64,000 nt of DNA from Pedococcus sp. 5OH_020 (GTDB lineage: Bacteria; Actinomycetota; Actinomycetes; Actinomycetales; Dermatophilaceae), in the NCBI RefSeq assembly GCF_027812955.1, contig NZ_JAPYZV010000008.1, positions 214,039-278,038 of the forward strand, written 5' to 3'. The translations under genes and the position numbers were made by a program. Numbering within the stretch: the stretch's first letter is position 1; each line of letters opens with the position of its first letter. The notes under the pieces were generated by a model that ran no database searches, had not been told where the DNA came from, and saw only the letters and a list, made by a program, of their open reading frames with translations. This document shows, piece after piece, positions 31,482 through 39,564 of this stretch.

Positions 31482-32720
31482 ATGCCGCACGAGCGACTGC
31501 TCCCTCCGCGCTACGACGCCGACGGTCTTGCCGGCGTGCTTCCCGCTGTCGCGGAGAGCTTGGGGGTGAGCCTGGAGGTGAGCGCGGGCGCCAGCCGGGG
31601 GGTCCCCTCCGCGGCGAACGGAGCGGGCGGGCTCCCGGTCAGTCCGACGGGCTCAGGCACCGAGTCAGCCGGCCATAGGACGGTGCCGCTGCCACCATCG
31701 CGGCGGGCGGTCGTGGTGCTGGTCGACGGCCTCGGCTACGAGCTGATCCGGCGCCGCGGCGGCCATGCGCCGTTCCTGCGCTCGCTGCTTCCGGCCGCCC
31801 ACCGCGTGACGGCCGGTTTCCCGTCGACGACGGCGACCTCGATGGGGACCTTCGGCACCGGCTTGAGCCCTGGGGCGCACGGGCTCCTGGGGTACGAGGT
31901 GCTGGTGCCCGGGGAGGACCGGCTCGTGAACGAGCTGTCCTGGGAGGACGGACCCGACCCTCTCACCTGGCAGCCGCGTCCCACCGTCTTCGAGCAGGCG
32001 GAGCGGGCCGGGGTGAGGGTCACCCGGGTGGGGCCTGCCTTCTTCGAGGGCTCCGGACTGACCCAGGCGGCCCTGCGTGGCGGTCGGTTCAGTGCGGCGA
32101 GCACCCTCGCGGACCGTGTGGACGCCTCGCTCACCGCCGTACGCACGGACGCCCGAGCCCTCGTGTACCTGTACTGGGGGGACCTGGACAAGGTCGGGCA
32201 CGTCCACGGATGCCAGTCCTGGGAGTGGGGCGACGAGCTGGAGGCCATCGATGCGGAGCTGGCTCGCCTGGTCGCCTCGGTCCCGCGCGACACGGCGGTC
32301 TACATCACGGCGGACCACGGCATGGTCGACGCTCCACACGCCCTGCGCATCGACCTCGCCCACGATGTCGAGCTCGCCACAGGAGTCCGGCACGTCGGAG
32401 GAGAGCCGCGGGCGCTGCAGCTCTACTGCGAGAGCGGTACCGCCGCCGACGTCGAGCAGACGTGGCGCGAGCGGGTCGGCGAGCGGGCCTGGATCCGCAC
32501 CCGCGACCAGGCGGTCGCCCAGGGGTGGTTCGGGCCCGTGTCTGAGGTCAACCTCCCGCGGATCGGCGACCTTGTGGTCGCCATGCGCGACAACTTCGCC
32601 ATCGTCGACTCCCGTCGGGCCAGGCCACAGCTGCTGGCCCTCATAGGGCTGCACGGGTCCTTGACCGCAGAGGAGTCGGCCGTGCCGTTCTTCCACGTTC
32701 CGGCCCGGGACAGCGCCTAG
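31482..32720 (+). CDS. Alkaline-phosphatase superfamily protein (nucleotide pyrophosphatase/phosphodiesterase type)
   Basis: A 412-residue enzyme of the NPP/type I phosphodiesterase family. Metal and nucleophile sites are visible: VVVLVDGLGYELI (Asp), GFPSTTATSMGTFGTG (Thr/Ser nucleophile loop), YWGDLDKVGHVHG (Asp and His), TADHGMVD (Asp-His) and the late histidine in GLHGSL. It should hydrolyse phosphodiester or pyrophosphate bonds with two zinc ions. There is no signal peptide, so it is probably cytosolic. Residues about 33-65 form a variable Gly/Ser-rich loop. The stop codon TAG is also the start of the tdk -10 hexamer. Confidence 0.87.
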   Translation: MPHERLLPPRYDADGLAGVLPAVAESLGVSLEVSAGASRGVPSAANGAGGLPVSPTGSGTESAGHRTVPLPPSRRAVVVLVDGLGYELIRRRGGHAPFLRSLLPAAHRVTAGFPSTTATSMGTFGTGLSPGAHGLLGYEVLVPGEDRLVNELSWEDGPDPLTWQPRPTVFEQAERAGVRVTRVGPAFFEGSGLTQAALRGGRFSAASTLADRVDASLTAVRTDARALVYLYWGDLDKVGHVHGCQSWEWGDELEAIDAELARLVASVPRDTAVYITADHGMVDAPHALRIDLAHDVELATGVRHVGGEPRALQLYCESGTAADVEQTWRERVGERAWIRTRDQAVAQGWFGPVSEVNLPRIGDLVVAMRDNFAIVDSRRARPQLLALIGLHGSLTAEESAVPFFHVPARDSA

Positions 32721-32723
32721 GGT
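32718..32723 (+). promoter_or_regulatory. -10 element (TAGGGT) of tdk on an upstream stop codon
   Basis: TAGGGT at 32718-32723 ends 8 nt before the tdk GTG. This is the distance expected for leaderless transcription in actinobacteria. Its first three bases are the stop codon of the phosphatase gene. No Shine-Dalgarno site precedes the GTG. Confidence 0.55.
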
Positions 32724-32731
32724 GTCCCTCC

Positions 32732-33442
32732 GTGGCTGAGCTCGTCTTCTTCTCCGGCACCATGGACTGCGGCAAGTCCACCCTCGCCCTCCAGATGGAC
32801 CACAACCACCGGGCACGGGGCAGGTCCGGGCTCATCTACACCAAGCTCGACCGGGCCGGGACCGACGTCCTGTCCTCGCGGCTCGGGCTGTCGACGGCCG
32901 CCCACGAGGTCGCGGACGACCTCGACTTCTGGGACGCCGTCGTGGACCACGCCACGCATGGGCTGCGGGTCGACTACCTCATCTGCGACGAGGTGCAGTT
33001 CTACACGCCAGCCCAGGTGGAGCAGCTGGCGAAGCTGGTCGACGAGATGGCCATCGACGTCTTCGCGTTCGGCATCACGGCCGACTTCCGCACGGAGCTG
33101 TTCCCCGGGTCGCGCCGGATGATCGAGCTCGCGGACCGGGTGCAGGTGCTCCAGGTCGAGGCGCTCTGCTGGTGTGGGCGCCGGGCGACGCACAACGCAC
33201 GCGTCGTGGACGGCCTGATGGTGGTCGTGGGGGAGCAGGTGGTGGTCGGTGACACCAAGCCGGGCGGAGAGGCCCTGGTGGAGTACGAGGTGCTGTGCCG
33301 CCGGCACTTCATGCGCCGGATGAACTCCGCGGCGGCTCGGGCAGCCGCCTCCTCGCCGGACGTTCTGCCGTTCGACCTCGACCTGTGCCCGGTCCCGCGG
33401 CCCGCCGAGGATCTCAGTCCCGAGGCTTCGCCCCGAACATGA
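32732..33442 (+). CDS. tdk: Thymidine kinase, type II
   Basis: A 236-residue TK1-like salvage enzyme that phosphorylates thymidine with ATP. The P-loop is SGTMDCGKST (8-17). The Walker-B-like stretch with the catalytic glutamate is LICDEVQF. The lasso and zinc-ribbon part has CWCGRRATHNARVV and later CRRHF. The C-terminal 30 residues are a low-complexity tail. It starts at GTG 32732 without a ribosome binding site, consistent with leaderless initiation. Its 3' end overlaps the convergent sepH gene by 29 bp. Confidence 0.92.
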   Translation: MAELVFFSGTMDCGKSTLALQMDHNHRARGRSGLIYTKLDRAGTDVLSSRLGLSTAAHEVADDLDFWDAVVDHATHGLRVDYLICDEVQFYTPAQVEQLAKLVDEMAIDVFAFGITADFRTELFPGSRRMIELADRVQVLQVEALCWCGRRATHNARVVDGLMVVVGEQVVVGDTKPGGEALVEYEVLCRRHFMRRMNSAAARAAASSPDVLPFDLDLCPVPRPAEDLSPEASPRT

Positions 33443-34754
33443 CGTCGTCCCAGCTGGGCACGCTACGGCGGCCGTTCTTCTTCGCCGGCCGCAGGCTGTC
33501 GCGTCCCGCCTGAGAGCGCTCAGGGGGTGGCACCGACGACTCCTCTTCGGCGTCACCGACCGTATCGTCATCGTCCATACCGCCGAAGGACGGTGCGTCC
33601 GAGGCGCCCTCCGGTGCGGCGCGGGACGGCGCGTCCGGAGCTTTCGCAGCTTCCTCGGTGTGGGGCACCTCTGTCGGCTGCACGTCCTGAACGTCGGGCA
33701 TCAGCGTGCGCTCAGCGTCCCGAAGGTCGGGCAGTACGGTGGGCTCGGTCGAGAGCGGCGCCGGCACCTCGCCCGTCTCCGGTCCCGGGAGCACGTCGTC
33801 CCCGACCGGGTCGGGGGCGTCGGCGTTCGCCTCAGGCGTGTCTTCCAGGTCCAGAGGGTGGGTGCCGCGGGCCGCGGGAGGCGGCGCCATGGTCTCCGGA
33901 TCGTAGTGAAGGTCCTCGAGGGGGAGTGCGTCCTCGCGGGGGGCCTCGTCGAGCGGGGTCTGGGCCGCCGGGCTCTTGCGTCGACGGGGCCGCCCCCGGT
34001 GTGACGCCCGCTCCCGCATGGCCGACATGAGGTCGACCGGCTCCTGCGGACGCTGCGGCCCAGCAGGTCGGCCGCCCGGCCCTCGAAGACCGCCTTCGGC
34101 CTCGACGTCGTACACCGTCGTGGCGCGAACCGGCGTGGACACGAGGTGGGGCGCCGGGAGCGGTGAGCCGACGCCGGAGGAGTCGTCCTCGCTCAGCCAG
34201 CGGGCCTCGTCGTCGGAGGCGACCACGGTCCGGGCCGCGGTGTCGAACGCCCAGCGTGCCTGGCGCTCGCGCCCACCCGCAGGGAACGTGAGCACCACGG
34301 TCCAGTCGCCGCCCTCCGCGCGGGCCGAGTCCCACTCCGCCATGGCGGGGTCGACCCCCCGCGCCGAGAGCCGCTGGCTGACACGGGCCGCGAGGGTGGG
34401 AGCGCCGCCAGCTCCCCCACCGCGACCGCGCAGGCGGACAGCTCGGGCCAGGCCCGCGACATACTCCCGCTCAGCCAGGATGGGGCCCTCGTAGCGCCGG
34501 ACCTTGTCGACCGACCAGCCGGCCCGGTCGGCGACCTCCTCCGAGGAGAGCCCGGCCCGGATCAGGGCCTGCACCTCGCGCGGTCGCATCCCACCGTCGA
34601 TCTCGATCTGCAGCTGTCCGAGCCGCGGACGGTCCCGGCGCACCGCGGCGCGCAGCGGCTCGTCGAGAGGAACGCGAAACCTCTCCCCAGCGGAGTCGGA
34701 CATCAGCAGGTGCTGGCCGTCCTCGTGGACACCGATCAGCCGCAGGTCTCGCAT
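33414..34754 (-). CDS. sepH: Septation protein SepH (DUF3071)
   Basis: A 446-residue cell-division protein. The N-terminal DUF3071 domain has MRDLRLIGVHEDGQHLLM and a helix-turn-helix-like segment (PREVQALIRAGLSSEEVADRAGWSVDKVRRYEGP). SepH binds FtsZ and promotes Z-ring assembly in Streptomyces. The C-terminal half (about 210-446) is acidic, proline-rich and probably disordered, ending in a short conserved-looking SVPSWDDVMFGAKPR motif. ATG 34754 sits about 8 nt after GGGAG; the ATG 6 nt earlier is too close. It is transcribed divergently from the hemH region. Confidence 0.88.
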   Translation of the reverse strand: MRDLRLIGVHEDGQHLLMSDSAGERFRVPLDEPLRAAVRRDRPRLGQLQIEIDGGMRPREVQALIRAGLSSEEVADRAGWSVDKVRRYEGPILAEREYVAGLARAVRLRGRGGGAGGAPTLAARVSQRLSARGVDPAMAEWDSARAEGGDWTVVLTFPAGGRERQARWAFDTAARTVVASDDEARWLSEDDSSGVGSPLPAPHLVSTPVRATTVYDVEAEGGLRGPGGRPAGPQRPQEPVDLMSAMRERASHRGRPRRRKSPAAQTPLDEAPREDALPLEDLHYDPETMAPPPAARGTHPLDLEDTPEANADAPDPVGDDVLPGPETGEVPAPLSTEPTVLPDLRDAERTLMPDVQDVQPTEVPHTEEAAKAPDAPSRAAPEGASDAPSFGGMDDDDTVGDAEEESSVPPPERSQAGRDSLRPAKKNGRRSVPSWDDVMFGAKPRD

Positions 34755-34852
34755 TGCCATTTTCTCCCGTATCGCCCTGGCATGACGCCGGGCACCCTGG
34801 GGCGACTCTGCCACCAATCGAGGTCGCGGAGAAAGCGCCCACGCCGCGAGGG

Positions 34853-34858
34853 TAGTTT
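34853..34858 (+). promoter_or_regulatory. -10 element (TAGTTT) upstream of the small ORF/hemH
   Basis: TAGTTT ends 9 nt before the ATG of a 34-codon ORF that overlaps hemH. This would make the transcript leaderless or nearly so. It is the only clear -10 in the sepH-hemH divergent gap. Confidence 0.5.
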
Positions 34859-34867
34859 TGAGCCGCG

Positions 34868-34972
34868 ATGCTGACCCTCGACCCGAACCCCCAGCCGGCT
34901 CTCTACGTGGCCGCGGTCCTCGCCTTCGCCCTGAGAACCGGAGACCTCCCCATGAAGACAGCCGCCCGATGA
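34868..34972 (+). CDS. Candidate 34-residue small protein overlapping hemH
   Basis: An ORF beginning MLTLDPNPQPALYVAAVL and ending TAAR. Its stop TGA overlaps the hemH start as ATGA, so terminating ribosomes could re-initiate on hemH. The middle (ALYVAAVLAFAL) is hydrophobic enough for a short membrane helix. The ATG lies 9 nt after a TAGTTT -10, which suggests leaderless translation. hemH itself has no good ribosome binding site at its ATG, which supports coupling. It matches no family I recognise. It may be a leader peptide controlling ferrochelatase or a small membrane protein; conservation is needed to decide. Confidence 0.5.
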   Translation: MLTLDPNPQPALYVAAVLAFALRTGDLPMKTAAR

Positions 34973-36084
34973 CCGCCGACGGGGACCCCTTGGAGCCGTA
35001 TGACGGCATCCTCCTGCTCTCGTTCGGTGGTCCTGAGCGTCCGGAGGACGTCCTGCCGTTCCTGCGCACCGTCACGGCCGGCAAGAACATCCCCGACGAA
35101 CGGCTCGAGCAGGTGGGCGAGCACTACTACGGGTTCGGCGGACGCAGCCCCATCAACGACCAGAACCGTGCGCTGATCCGCGCGTTGCGCGCCGAGCTGG
35201 ACCGCCGGCAGGTGCAGACCCCCATCCTGTGGGGCAACCGGAACTTCGCGCCCTTCACGCGGGAGGCCCTGACGCAGGCCCATGAGCGGGGGATACGCCG
35301 TCTCGTCACGGTGATCACCAGCGCGTACTCGTCGTACTCCTCGTGCCGGCAGTACCGGGAGGACCTCGCGGCAGCACAGCAGGAGCTGGCGGACGCCGGC
35401 CTGCACGTGGAGATCGACAAGGTCCGCACCTACGTCAACCACCCAGGGTTCTCGCGCACGAACGCCCGCCTGGTCACCGAGGCGGTCCGCGGGGCCCTCC
35501 GCTCCGGGACCGACGTCGCGGACCTTCGCCTTCTCTTCGTCACGCACTCCATCCCGACGGCCATGGACGACACCTCGGGCCCAGGGGACGAGCTCGGCAA
35601 CGCCTACAGTCGCCAGCACCACAGCCTCGCGCAGGCCATCACTGCGGAGGTCAACGCCACGCTCGACACCGACCTCGACGGCGAGCTCGTCTTCTGCTCG
35701 CGCTCCGGTCCGCCGAACCAACCGTGGCTCGAGCCGGATGTCAACGACCGGCTCGAGGAGCTGGCGGCCGACGGCGCACGGCTCGTCGTGCTCGCCCCCA
35801 TCGGCTTCGTCTCCGACCACATGGAGGTGGTGTACGACCTGGACACCGAGGCGGCGCGGACCGCTGAGGGCCTGGGCGTCGAGCTGGTGCGCGTCCCCAC
35901 GGTCGGAGTGGACGCCGAGTTCGTCTCGGGGCTGGCCGACCTCGTCCTCGAACGCGCCGCGCAGGCGCGCGGCGAGACACCTCCTTCGCCGGCGTGGCCG
36001 GGGAGCCCGCTCCGCTCGACCTGCGCACCGGGGTGCTGTCCGAACCTGCGCGAGGCACGCCCCGCGCTCTGCGGGCAGGACTGA
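34969..36084 (+). CDS. hemH: Ferrochelatase (coproporphyrin ferrochelatase type)
   Basis: A 371-residue chelatase that inserts iron into coproporphyrin III in the Gram-positive (coproporphyrin-dependent) haem route. Family blocks are LLLSFGGPERPEDVLPFL, YYGFGGRSPINDQNRAL, WGNRNFAPF, VTHSIPTAMDD (the catalytic His) and PIGFVSDHMEVVYDLD (with Glu). SSYSSCRQY plus a C-terminal CAPGCC cluster and a later cysteine match the 2Fe-2S ligands known in actinobacterial enzymes. The gene is also called cpfC. The start ATG overlaps the stop of a 34-codon ORF. The inositol-monophosphatase gene follows after 2 bp. Confidence 0.93.
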   Translation: MTADGDPLEPYDGILLLSFGGPERPEDVLPFLRTVTAGKNIPDERLEQVGEHYYGFGGRSPINDQNRALIRALRAELDRRQVQTPILWGNRNFAPFTREALTQAHERGIRRLVTVITSAYSSYSSCRQYREDLAAAQQELADAGLHVEIDKVRTYVNHPGFSRTNARLVTEAVRGALRSGTDVADLRLLFVTHSIPTAMDDTSGPGDELGNAYSRQHHSLAQAITAEVNATLDTDLDGELVFCSRSGPPNQPWLEPDVNDRLEELAADGARLVVLAPIGFVSDHMEVVYDLDTEAARTAEGLGVELVRVPTVGVDAEFVSGLADLVLERAAQARGETPPSPAWPGSPLRSTCAPGCCPNLREARPALCGQD

Positions 36085-36086
36085 CG

Positions 36087-36944
36087 ATGACGCTGCAGCC
36101 ACCACCGGCCGAGGAGCTGGACGAGCTCGAGGACCTCTGCGTCGAGCTGGCCCGGGAAGCGGGCAGGCTCATCGTCGACGAGCGTCCCCCAGACCTGGGC
36201 GTCGCCAGGACCAAGAGCACTGCCACCGACATCGTCACCGTCATGGACCAGCGCGCGCAGGACCTGCTGCGGACCCGGATCCAGCGAGCCCGCCCCCACG
36301 ACGGCTTCCTGGGCGAGGAGGAGGGCGGCGTCGCAGCACGGTCGGAGATCACCTGGGTGGTCGACCCGATCGACGGCACCGTCAACTACCTGTACGGCAT
36401 CCCCGCGTACGCCGTGTCCGTGGCCGCGACCGTGGGCGACCCGACCACCGACGGGGCCTGGGCACCGGTAGCCGGTGCTGTGGTGAACCCGGTGACCGGT
36501 GAGCTGTTCCACGCTCGCCAGGGTGGGGGCGCCTGGCTGCGCACCTCCGGCGGCCCGGGCCGAAGGCTGCGGCTGGGGGAGCCGCCGACGCTGGCGCTGG
36601 CCCTGGCCGGCACGGGTTTCGGCTACGAGGCGGCACGCCGACGGTGGCAGGCACGCGTCCTGGGCGACGTGCTGCCCCAGGTTCGCGACATCCGCCGGAT
36701 CGGCAGCGCGGCGCTGGACATCTGCGCCGTGGCTGCGGGCACGCTGGACTGCTACTTCGAGCGAGGCCTCAACCCCTGGGACATGGCCGCGGCGTGGGTG
36801 GTGGTGACCGAGGCAGGCGGTGTCTTCAGCGGCCTCGACGGGCACGGGCCGGGCGACCGGATGGTGGTTGCAGGCGCGCCCGGTCTGCACGCCGAGCTGG
36901 AGGCCGTCCTGAGCGCGGCAGCGGAGCGCGCTGGTCAGGAGTGA
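36087..36944 (+). CDS. Inositol monophosphatase family protein
   Basis: A 285-residue Mg-dependent phosphatase. The metal-binding motifs are GEEEGG, WVVDPIDGTVNYLYGIP (D-P-I-D-G-T) and, at the C-terminus, NPWDMAAAWVVVTEAGG (W-D-x-A). This is the SuhB/ImpA family; substrates include inositol phosphates, and 3'-phosphoadenosine phosphates in relatives. In mycobacteria suhB lies in the same neighbourhood. AGGA precedes the ATG and the gene follows hemH by 2 bp, so the two are in one operon. Confidence 0.92.
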   Translation: MTLQPPPAEELDELEDLCVELAREAGRLIVDERPPDLGVARTKSTATDIVTVMDQRAQDLLRTRIQRARPHDGFLGEEEGGVAARSEITWVVDPIDGTVNYLYGIPAYAVSVAATVGDPTTDGAWAPVAGAVVNPVTGELFHARQGGGAWLRTSGGPGRRLRLGEPPTLALALAGTGFGYEAARRRWQARVLGDVLPQVRDIRRIGSAALDICAVAAGTLDCYFERGLNPWDMAAAWVVVTEAGGVFSGLDGHGPGDRMVVAGAPGLHAELEAVLSAAAERAGQE

Positions 36945-36954
36945 CGGCCGCAGC

Positions 36955-37140
36955 TCAGGCGGCCGTGTAGCCCTCGAGCAGGGGGATGCGCAGGCCGTGC
37001 TCGGCTGCCACCCGCGCCAGGCCCTCGAGCTCCGCCTCGTGGACGGAGGCAAGGAAGTCGTCGCCCGCCTGGCGGGCCACCAGCAGGCAGTGGACGGCGC
37101 GCGTCGCCCGTTCGGTGATCTCGGCGAAGAGCTCGGTCAT
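36955..37140 (-). CDS. Conserved small hypothetical protein
   Basis: A 61-residue, probably all-helical protein (MTELFAEITERATRAVHCLL, then a second helix with HEAELEGLARVAAEHGL). The ATG is preceded by GAGGGG at normal distance. It is convergent with the inositol-monophosphatase gene, 10 bp away. Similar short proteins occur beside this gene in other actinobacteria, but no function is known. Confidence 0.72.
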   Translation of the reverse strand: MTELFAEITERATRAVHCLLVARQAGDDFLASVHEAELEGLARVAAEHGLRIPLLEGYTAA

Positions 37141-37457
37141 GGTGCACCCCTCTCGGTGTGACGCACACTCGCGCCACGGGTCGGTTGGGTCGGGCCGGAG
37201 GTAGGACTCTACGGGTAGGGACGCTCGCCAGACGACGTGGGTTGCGGCTGCTGCGTGAACCTTCGGTGAAGCCAGACGGCCCAGGTGCCCGGTTGACGCC
37301 GGTTTCTGGACCCGGTGCTGACCGCCCCGGCGACATAGGGCACAATCCCCGCCTGCGGTGGGCACAAAACCGCGACCACCGGCGTTAACACCGGCGACTG
37401 TCCTCCGAGCACGAGAGGACGGCAGGGTGAGAGAGAACAGGGAGAGCGACAGCGACC
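37141..37457. other. Intergenic region upstream of DUF4193
   Basis: A 317-bp divergent region. CACAAT near 37340-37345 is a weak -10 candidate, with GGGCACAA repeated 29 nt further on. A small stem (GTCCTC/GAGGAC, 37400-37418 region) lies in the probable leader of DUF4193. No coding potential or RNA gene was recognised. Confidence 0.4.
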
Positions 37458-37757
37458 ATGGCGACTGACTACGACGCGCCGCGCAAGACCGACGACGAGC
37501 TGTCCGAAGACTCGATCGAGGAGCTGAAGTCCCGCCGCGTCGACAAGACGGCGTCGAGCGTGGACATCGACGAGACGGAGCAGGCCGAGGGCTTCGAGCT
37601 GCCCGGTGCCGACCTTTCCGGGGAGGAGCTCTCCGTCCGGGTCATCCCCAAGCAGTATGACGAGTTCACCTGTTCGCGGTGCTTCCTCGTGCACCACCGC
37701 AGCCAGCTGGCCAGCGAGGCCAACGGCCAGATGGTGTGCCGGGAGTGCGCTGCCTGA
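37458..37757 (+). CDS. DUF4193 family protein
   Basis: A 99-residue actinobacterial protein. It starts [18 protein letters not shown] and continues [21 protein letters not shown]. The C-terminal zinc-ribbon has CSRCFLVHH and, 25 residues later, CREC. Acidic N-terminal half, metal-binding C-terminal half. It lies next to dut in mycobacteria and streptomycetes (Rv2699c-type) and is highly conserved, yet its function is unknown. The gene ends 47 bp before the dut start. Confidence 0.9.
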   Translation: MATDYDAPRKTDDELSEDSIEELKSRRVDKTASSVDIDETEQAEGFELPGADLSGEELSVRVIPKQYDEFTCSRCFLVHHRSQLASEANGQMVCRECAA

Positions 37758-37790
37758 GCATGAGCCGTGAAGGGTCCTCGATGCGCGAGC

Positions 37791-37796
37791 TAGGGT
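37791..37796 (+). promoter_or_regulatory. -10 element (TAGGGT) of dut
   Basis: TAGGGT ends 8 nt before the dut GTG with no Shine-Dalgarno site between, as expected for a leaderless message. An in-frame ATG at 37760 lies upstream of this element and would add 15 residues unlike the family N-terminus. Confidence 0.55.
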
Positions 37797-37804
37797 CAGT
37801 CCAC

Positions 37805-38299
37805 GTGACTGACCCTTCTCTCGTCCCGGCCGCACCCGTGCGGGTGGCACTGCGACGGCTGGACCCGGGGCTTCCCGTGCCGAGCTACGCCCATCCCGGC
37901 GACGCCGGCGCCGACCTCCATGCCGCTGCCGATGTGGTCCTCGCGCCGGGGGAGCGGGCCCTCGTGGCCACCGGGGTCGCCCTCGCCATACCGGCAGGGT
38001 GGGTGGGCCTGGTGCATCCTCGGTCCGGGATGGCTGCCCGACACGGGGTCAGCATCGTCAACGCGCCCGGAACGGTCGACTCCGGCTACCGCGGCGAGGT
38101 GCTGGTGAACCTCGTCAACCTCGACCCGCGGGAGACCTTCACCGTGCGCCGGGGGGACCGCATCGCCCAGCTGCTCGTGCAGCGGGTCGCCGAGGTGGAC
38201 TTCGTCGAGGTGGACTCGCTCGACGACACCTCCCGGGGGGACACTGGACATGGGGCCAGTGGCGGCTTCGGCGACCACCTCCAGACAGTGAAGGACTGA
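37805..38299 (+). CDS. dut: dUTP diphosphatase
   Basis: A 164-residue trimeric dUTPase that converts dUTP to dUMP, keeping uracil out of DNA and feeding dTMP synthesis. All five motifs are present: PGDAGADL (1), [11 protein letters not shown] (2), [10 protein letters not shown] with the catalytic Asp (3), [10 protein letters not shown] (4) and the C-terminal P-loop-like [13 protein letters not shown] (5, with a slightly altered RGxxGFGS form). GTG 37805 appears leaderless. The DUF3710 gene follows 8 bp later. Confidence 0.94.
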   Translation: MTDPSLVPAAPVRVALRRLDPGLPVPSYAHPGDAGADLHAAADVVLAPGERALVATGVALAIPAGWVGLVHPRSGMAARHGVSIVNAPGTVDSGYRGEVLVNLVNLDPRETFTVRRGDRIAQLLVQRVAEVDFVEVDSLDDTSRGDTGHGASGGFGDHLQTVKD

Positions 38300-38307
38300 G
38301 ATCACCA

Positions 38308-39123
38308 GTGGGTATCTTCCGACGGGCCAGAACCTCCGAGACCGCTGAGGCGTCCGCACAGGACGCCCCGGAGGTCCTCGACAGCCCCACACGGGACGGT
38401 GAGCACGACGAGACGCAGGCCTCGGCGGAGGTCCACGCCGCGGCCGCCGACGTCGGCCACAGCGAGGCGTCCTCCGTAGGCGCGTCTCAGGGGCCGTTCG
38501 ACAGTGCCGAGGTCGACGTCGCCGACGACGGGCGGCTGGACCTCGGAGCCCTGCGGATCATGGGTGTTCCGGGCATGGAGCTGCGGCTGGAGGTCGACGA
38601 GAGCGCCGGCCAGGTCGTCGCGGCCACCGCGGTCATCGCGGACTCCGCGGTCCAGATCCAGGCCTTCGCGGCACCCCGCACCATGGGGATCTGGGACGAG
38701 ATCCGCCACGAGATCGCCGAGTCCATCCTGAGCCAGGGCGGCACTGCCGACGAGGCCACCGGCCCGCTGGGCACGGAGCTGCGGACACGTATGCCGTCCG
38801 CCGGGCCGGACGGTCGAACCGTGTTCGCCCCGGCCCGCTTCACCGGCGTGGACGGCCCGCGCTGGTTCCTCCGGGCCGTCTTCTCCGGCCGTGCGGCGAA
38901 CGACGAAGAGGCGGCGGCGCCCTTGCTCGAGGTCGTCCGCAACACCGTGGTGGTGCGCGGGGACGCCGCCATGGCTCCTCGCGAGATGCTGATGCTCACG
39001 CTGCCGGAGCAGGCGCAGGCGCCAGTCGACGCCGGCGAGGCGGATGATGGCGCGCATCACCACGTCCACGCCGACGACCTGAGGCCGTTCGAGCGTGGCC
39101 CCGAGATCACCGAGATCAGGTAG
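38308..39123 (+). CDS. DUF3710 family protein
   Basis: A 271-residue protein. The N-terminal 70 residues are acidic and disordered. The conserved domain starts near GPFDSAEVDVADDGRLDLGALRI and includes VQIQAFAAPRTMGIWDEIRHEIAESI and RWFLRAVFSG. DUF3710 proteins always accompany dut and the OB-fold gene in actinobacteria (Rv2696c-like), and have no known biochemical role. It starts at GTG 38308 with a weak AGGA site, 8 bp after dut, and ends 6 bp before the OB-fold gene, so one operon is likely. Confidence 0.9.
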   Translation: MGIFRRARTSETAEASAQDAPEVLDSPTRDGEHDETQASAEVHAAAADVGHSEASSVGASQGPFDSAEVDVADDGRLDLGALRIMGVPGMELRLEVDESAGQVVAATAVIADSAVQIQAFAAPRTMGIWDEIRHEIAESILSQGGTADEATGPLGTELRTRMPSAGPDGRTVFAPARFTGVDGPRWFLRAVFSGRAANDEEAAAPLLEVVRNTVVVRGDAAMAPREMLMLTLPEQAQAPVDAGEADDGAHHHVHADDLRPFERGPEITEIR

Positions 39124-39129
39124 GCAACC

Positions 39130-39564
39130 ATGGCTCAGGACACCGCCCACACCTCCGACGCAGGGTCTGCCGGAACCACTACCCAGCCCCACCGCAGGTC
39201 CGCCTTGGGGCGGCTTGGGGAGCGTCTGACGAAGTCCGTCACCCAGCTCGAGGCGGACGAGCTCCGCGAGGACTCCCAGCGGATGGGCTGTACCCCGATG
39301 TGCGACCTCAGGGACCGCCAGGAGGCCACCGTCTCCGGGACCGTCCGAGCCGTGACGCTGCGCCCCCGGGTCAACGTGCCGGCCCTGGTCGTCGACCTCT
39401 ACGACGGCAGCCGCACGATCAACCTCGTCTGGCTGGGCCGCCGCACCATCGGAGGCATCGAGCCGGGGACGTACCTGCGCGCCACCGGCCGGGTGACCTA
39501 CAGCCGCGGCGTACCGACGATCTTCAACCCTGCCTACGAGATCGTGCCGGTGCGTGCCCACTGA
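39130..39564 (+). CDS. OB-fold nucleic-acid-binding domain protein
   Basis: A 144-residue protein. After a Ser/Thr-rich start, the OB fold reads ATVSGTVRAVTLRPR, LVVDLYDGSRTINLVWLGRRTIGGIEPGTYLRATGRVT. This is the RecG-wedge/tRNA-anticodon-like OB type. The GCTPMCDLRDR stretch before the fold has two conserved cysteines. Counterparts lie between DUF3710 and DUF3159 genes in mycobacteria (Rv2694c). The stop overlaps the DUF3159 start by 11 bp. Its ligand may be RNA or DNA; this is inferred from the fold. Confidence 0.88.
   Translation: MAQDTAHTSDAGSAGTTTQPHRRSALGRLGERLTKSVTQLEADELREDSQRMGCTPMCDLRDRQEATVSGTVRAVTLRPRVNVPALVVDLYDGSRTINLVWLGRRTIGGIEPGTYLRATGRVTYSRGVPTIFNPAYEIVPVRAH

Noticed and set aside
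37760..37804. Alternative ATG start of dut
   Set aside because: It lies upstream of the likely -10 and adds residues unlike other dUTPases; GTG 37805 has leaderless spacing.
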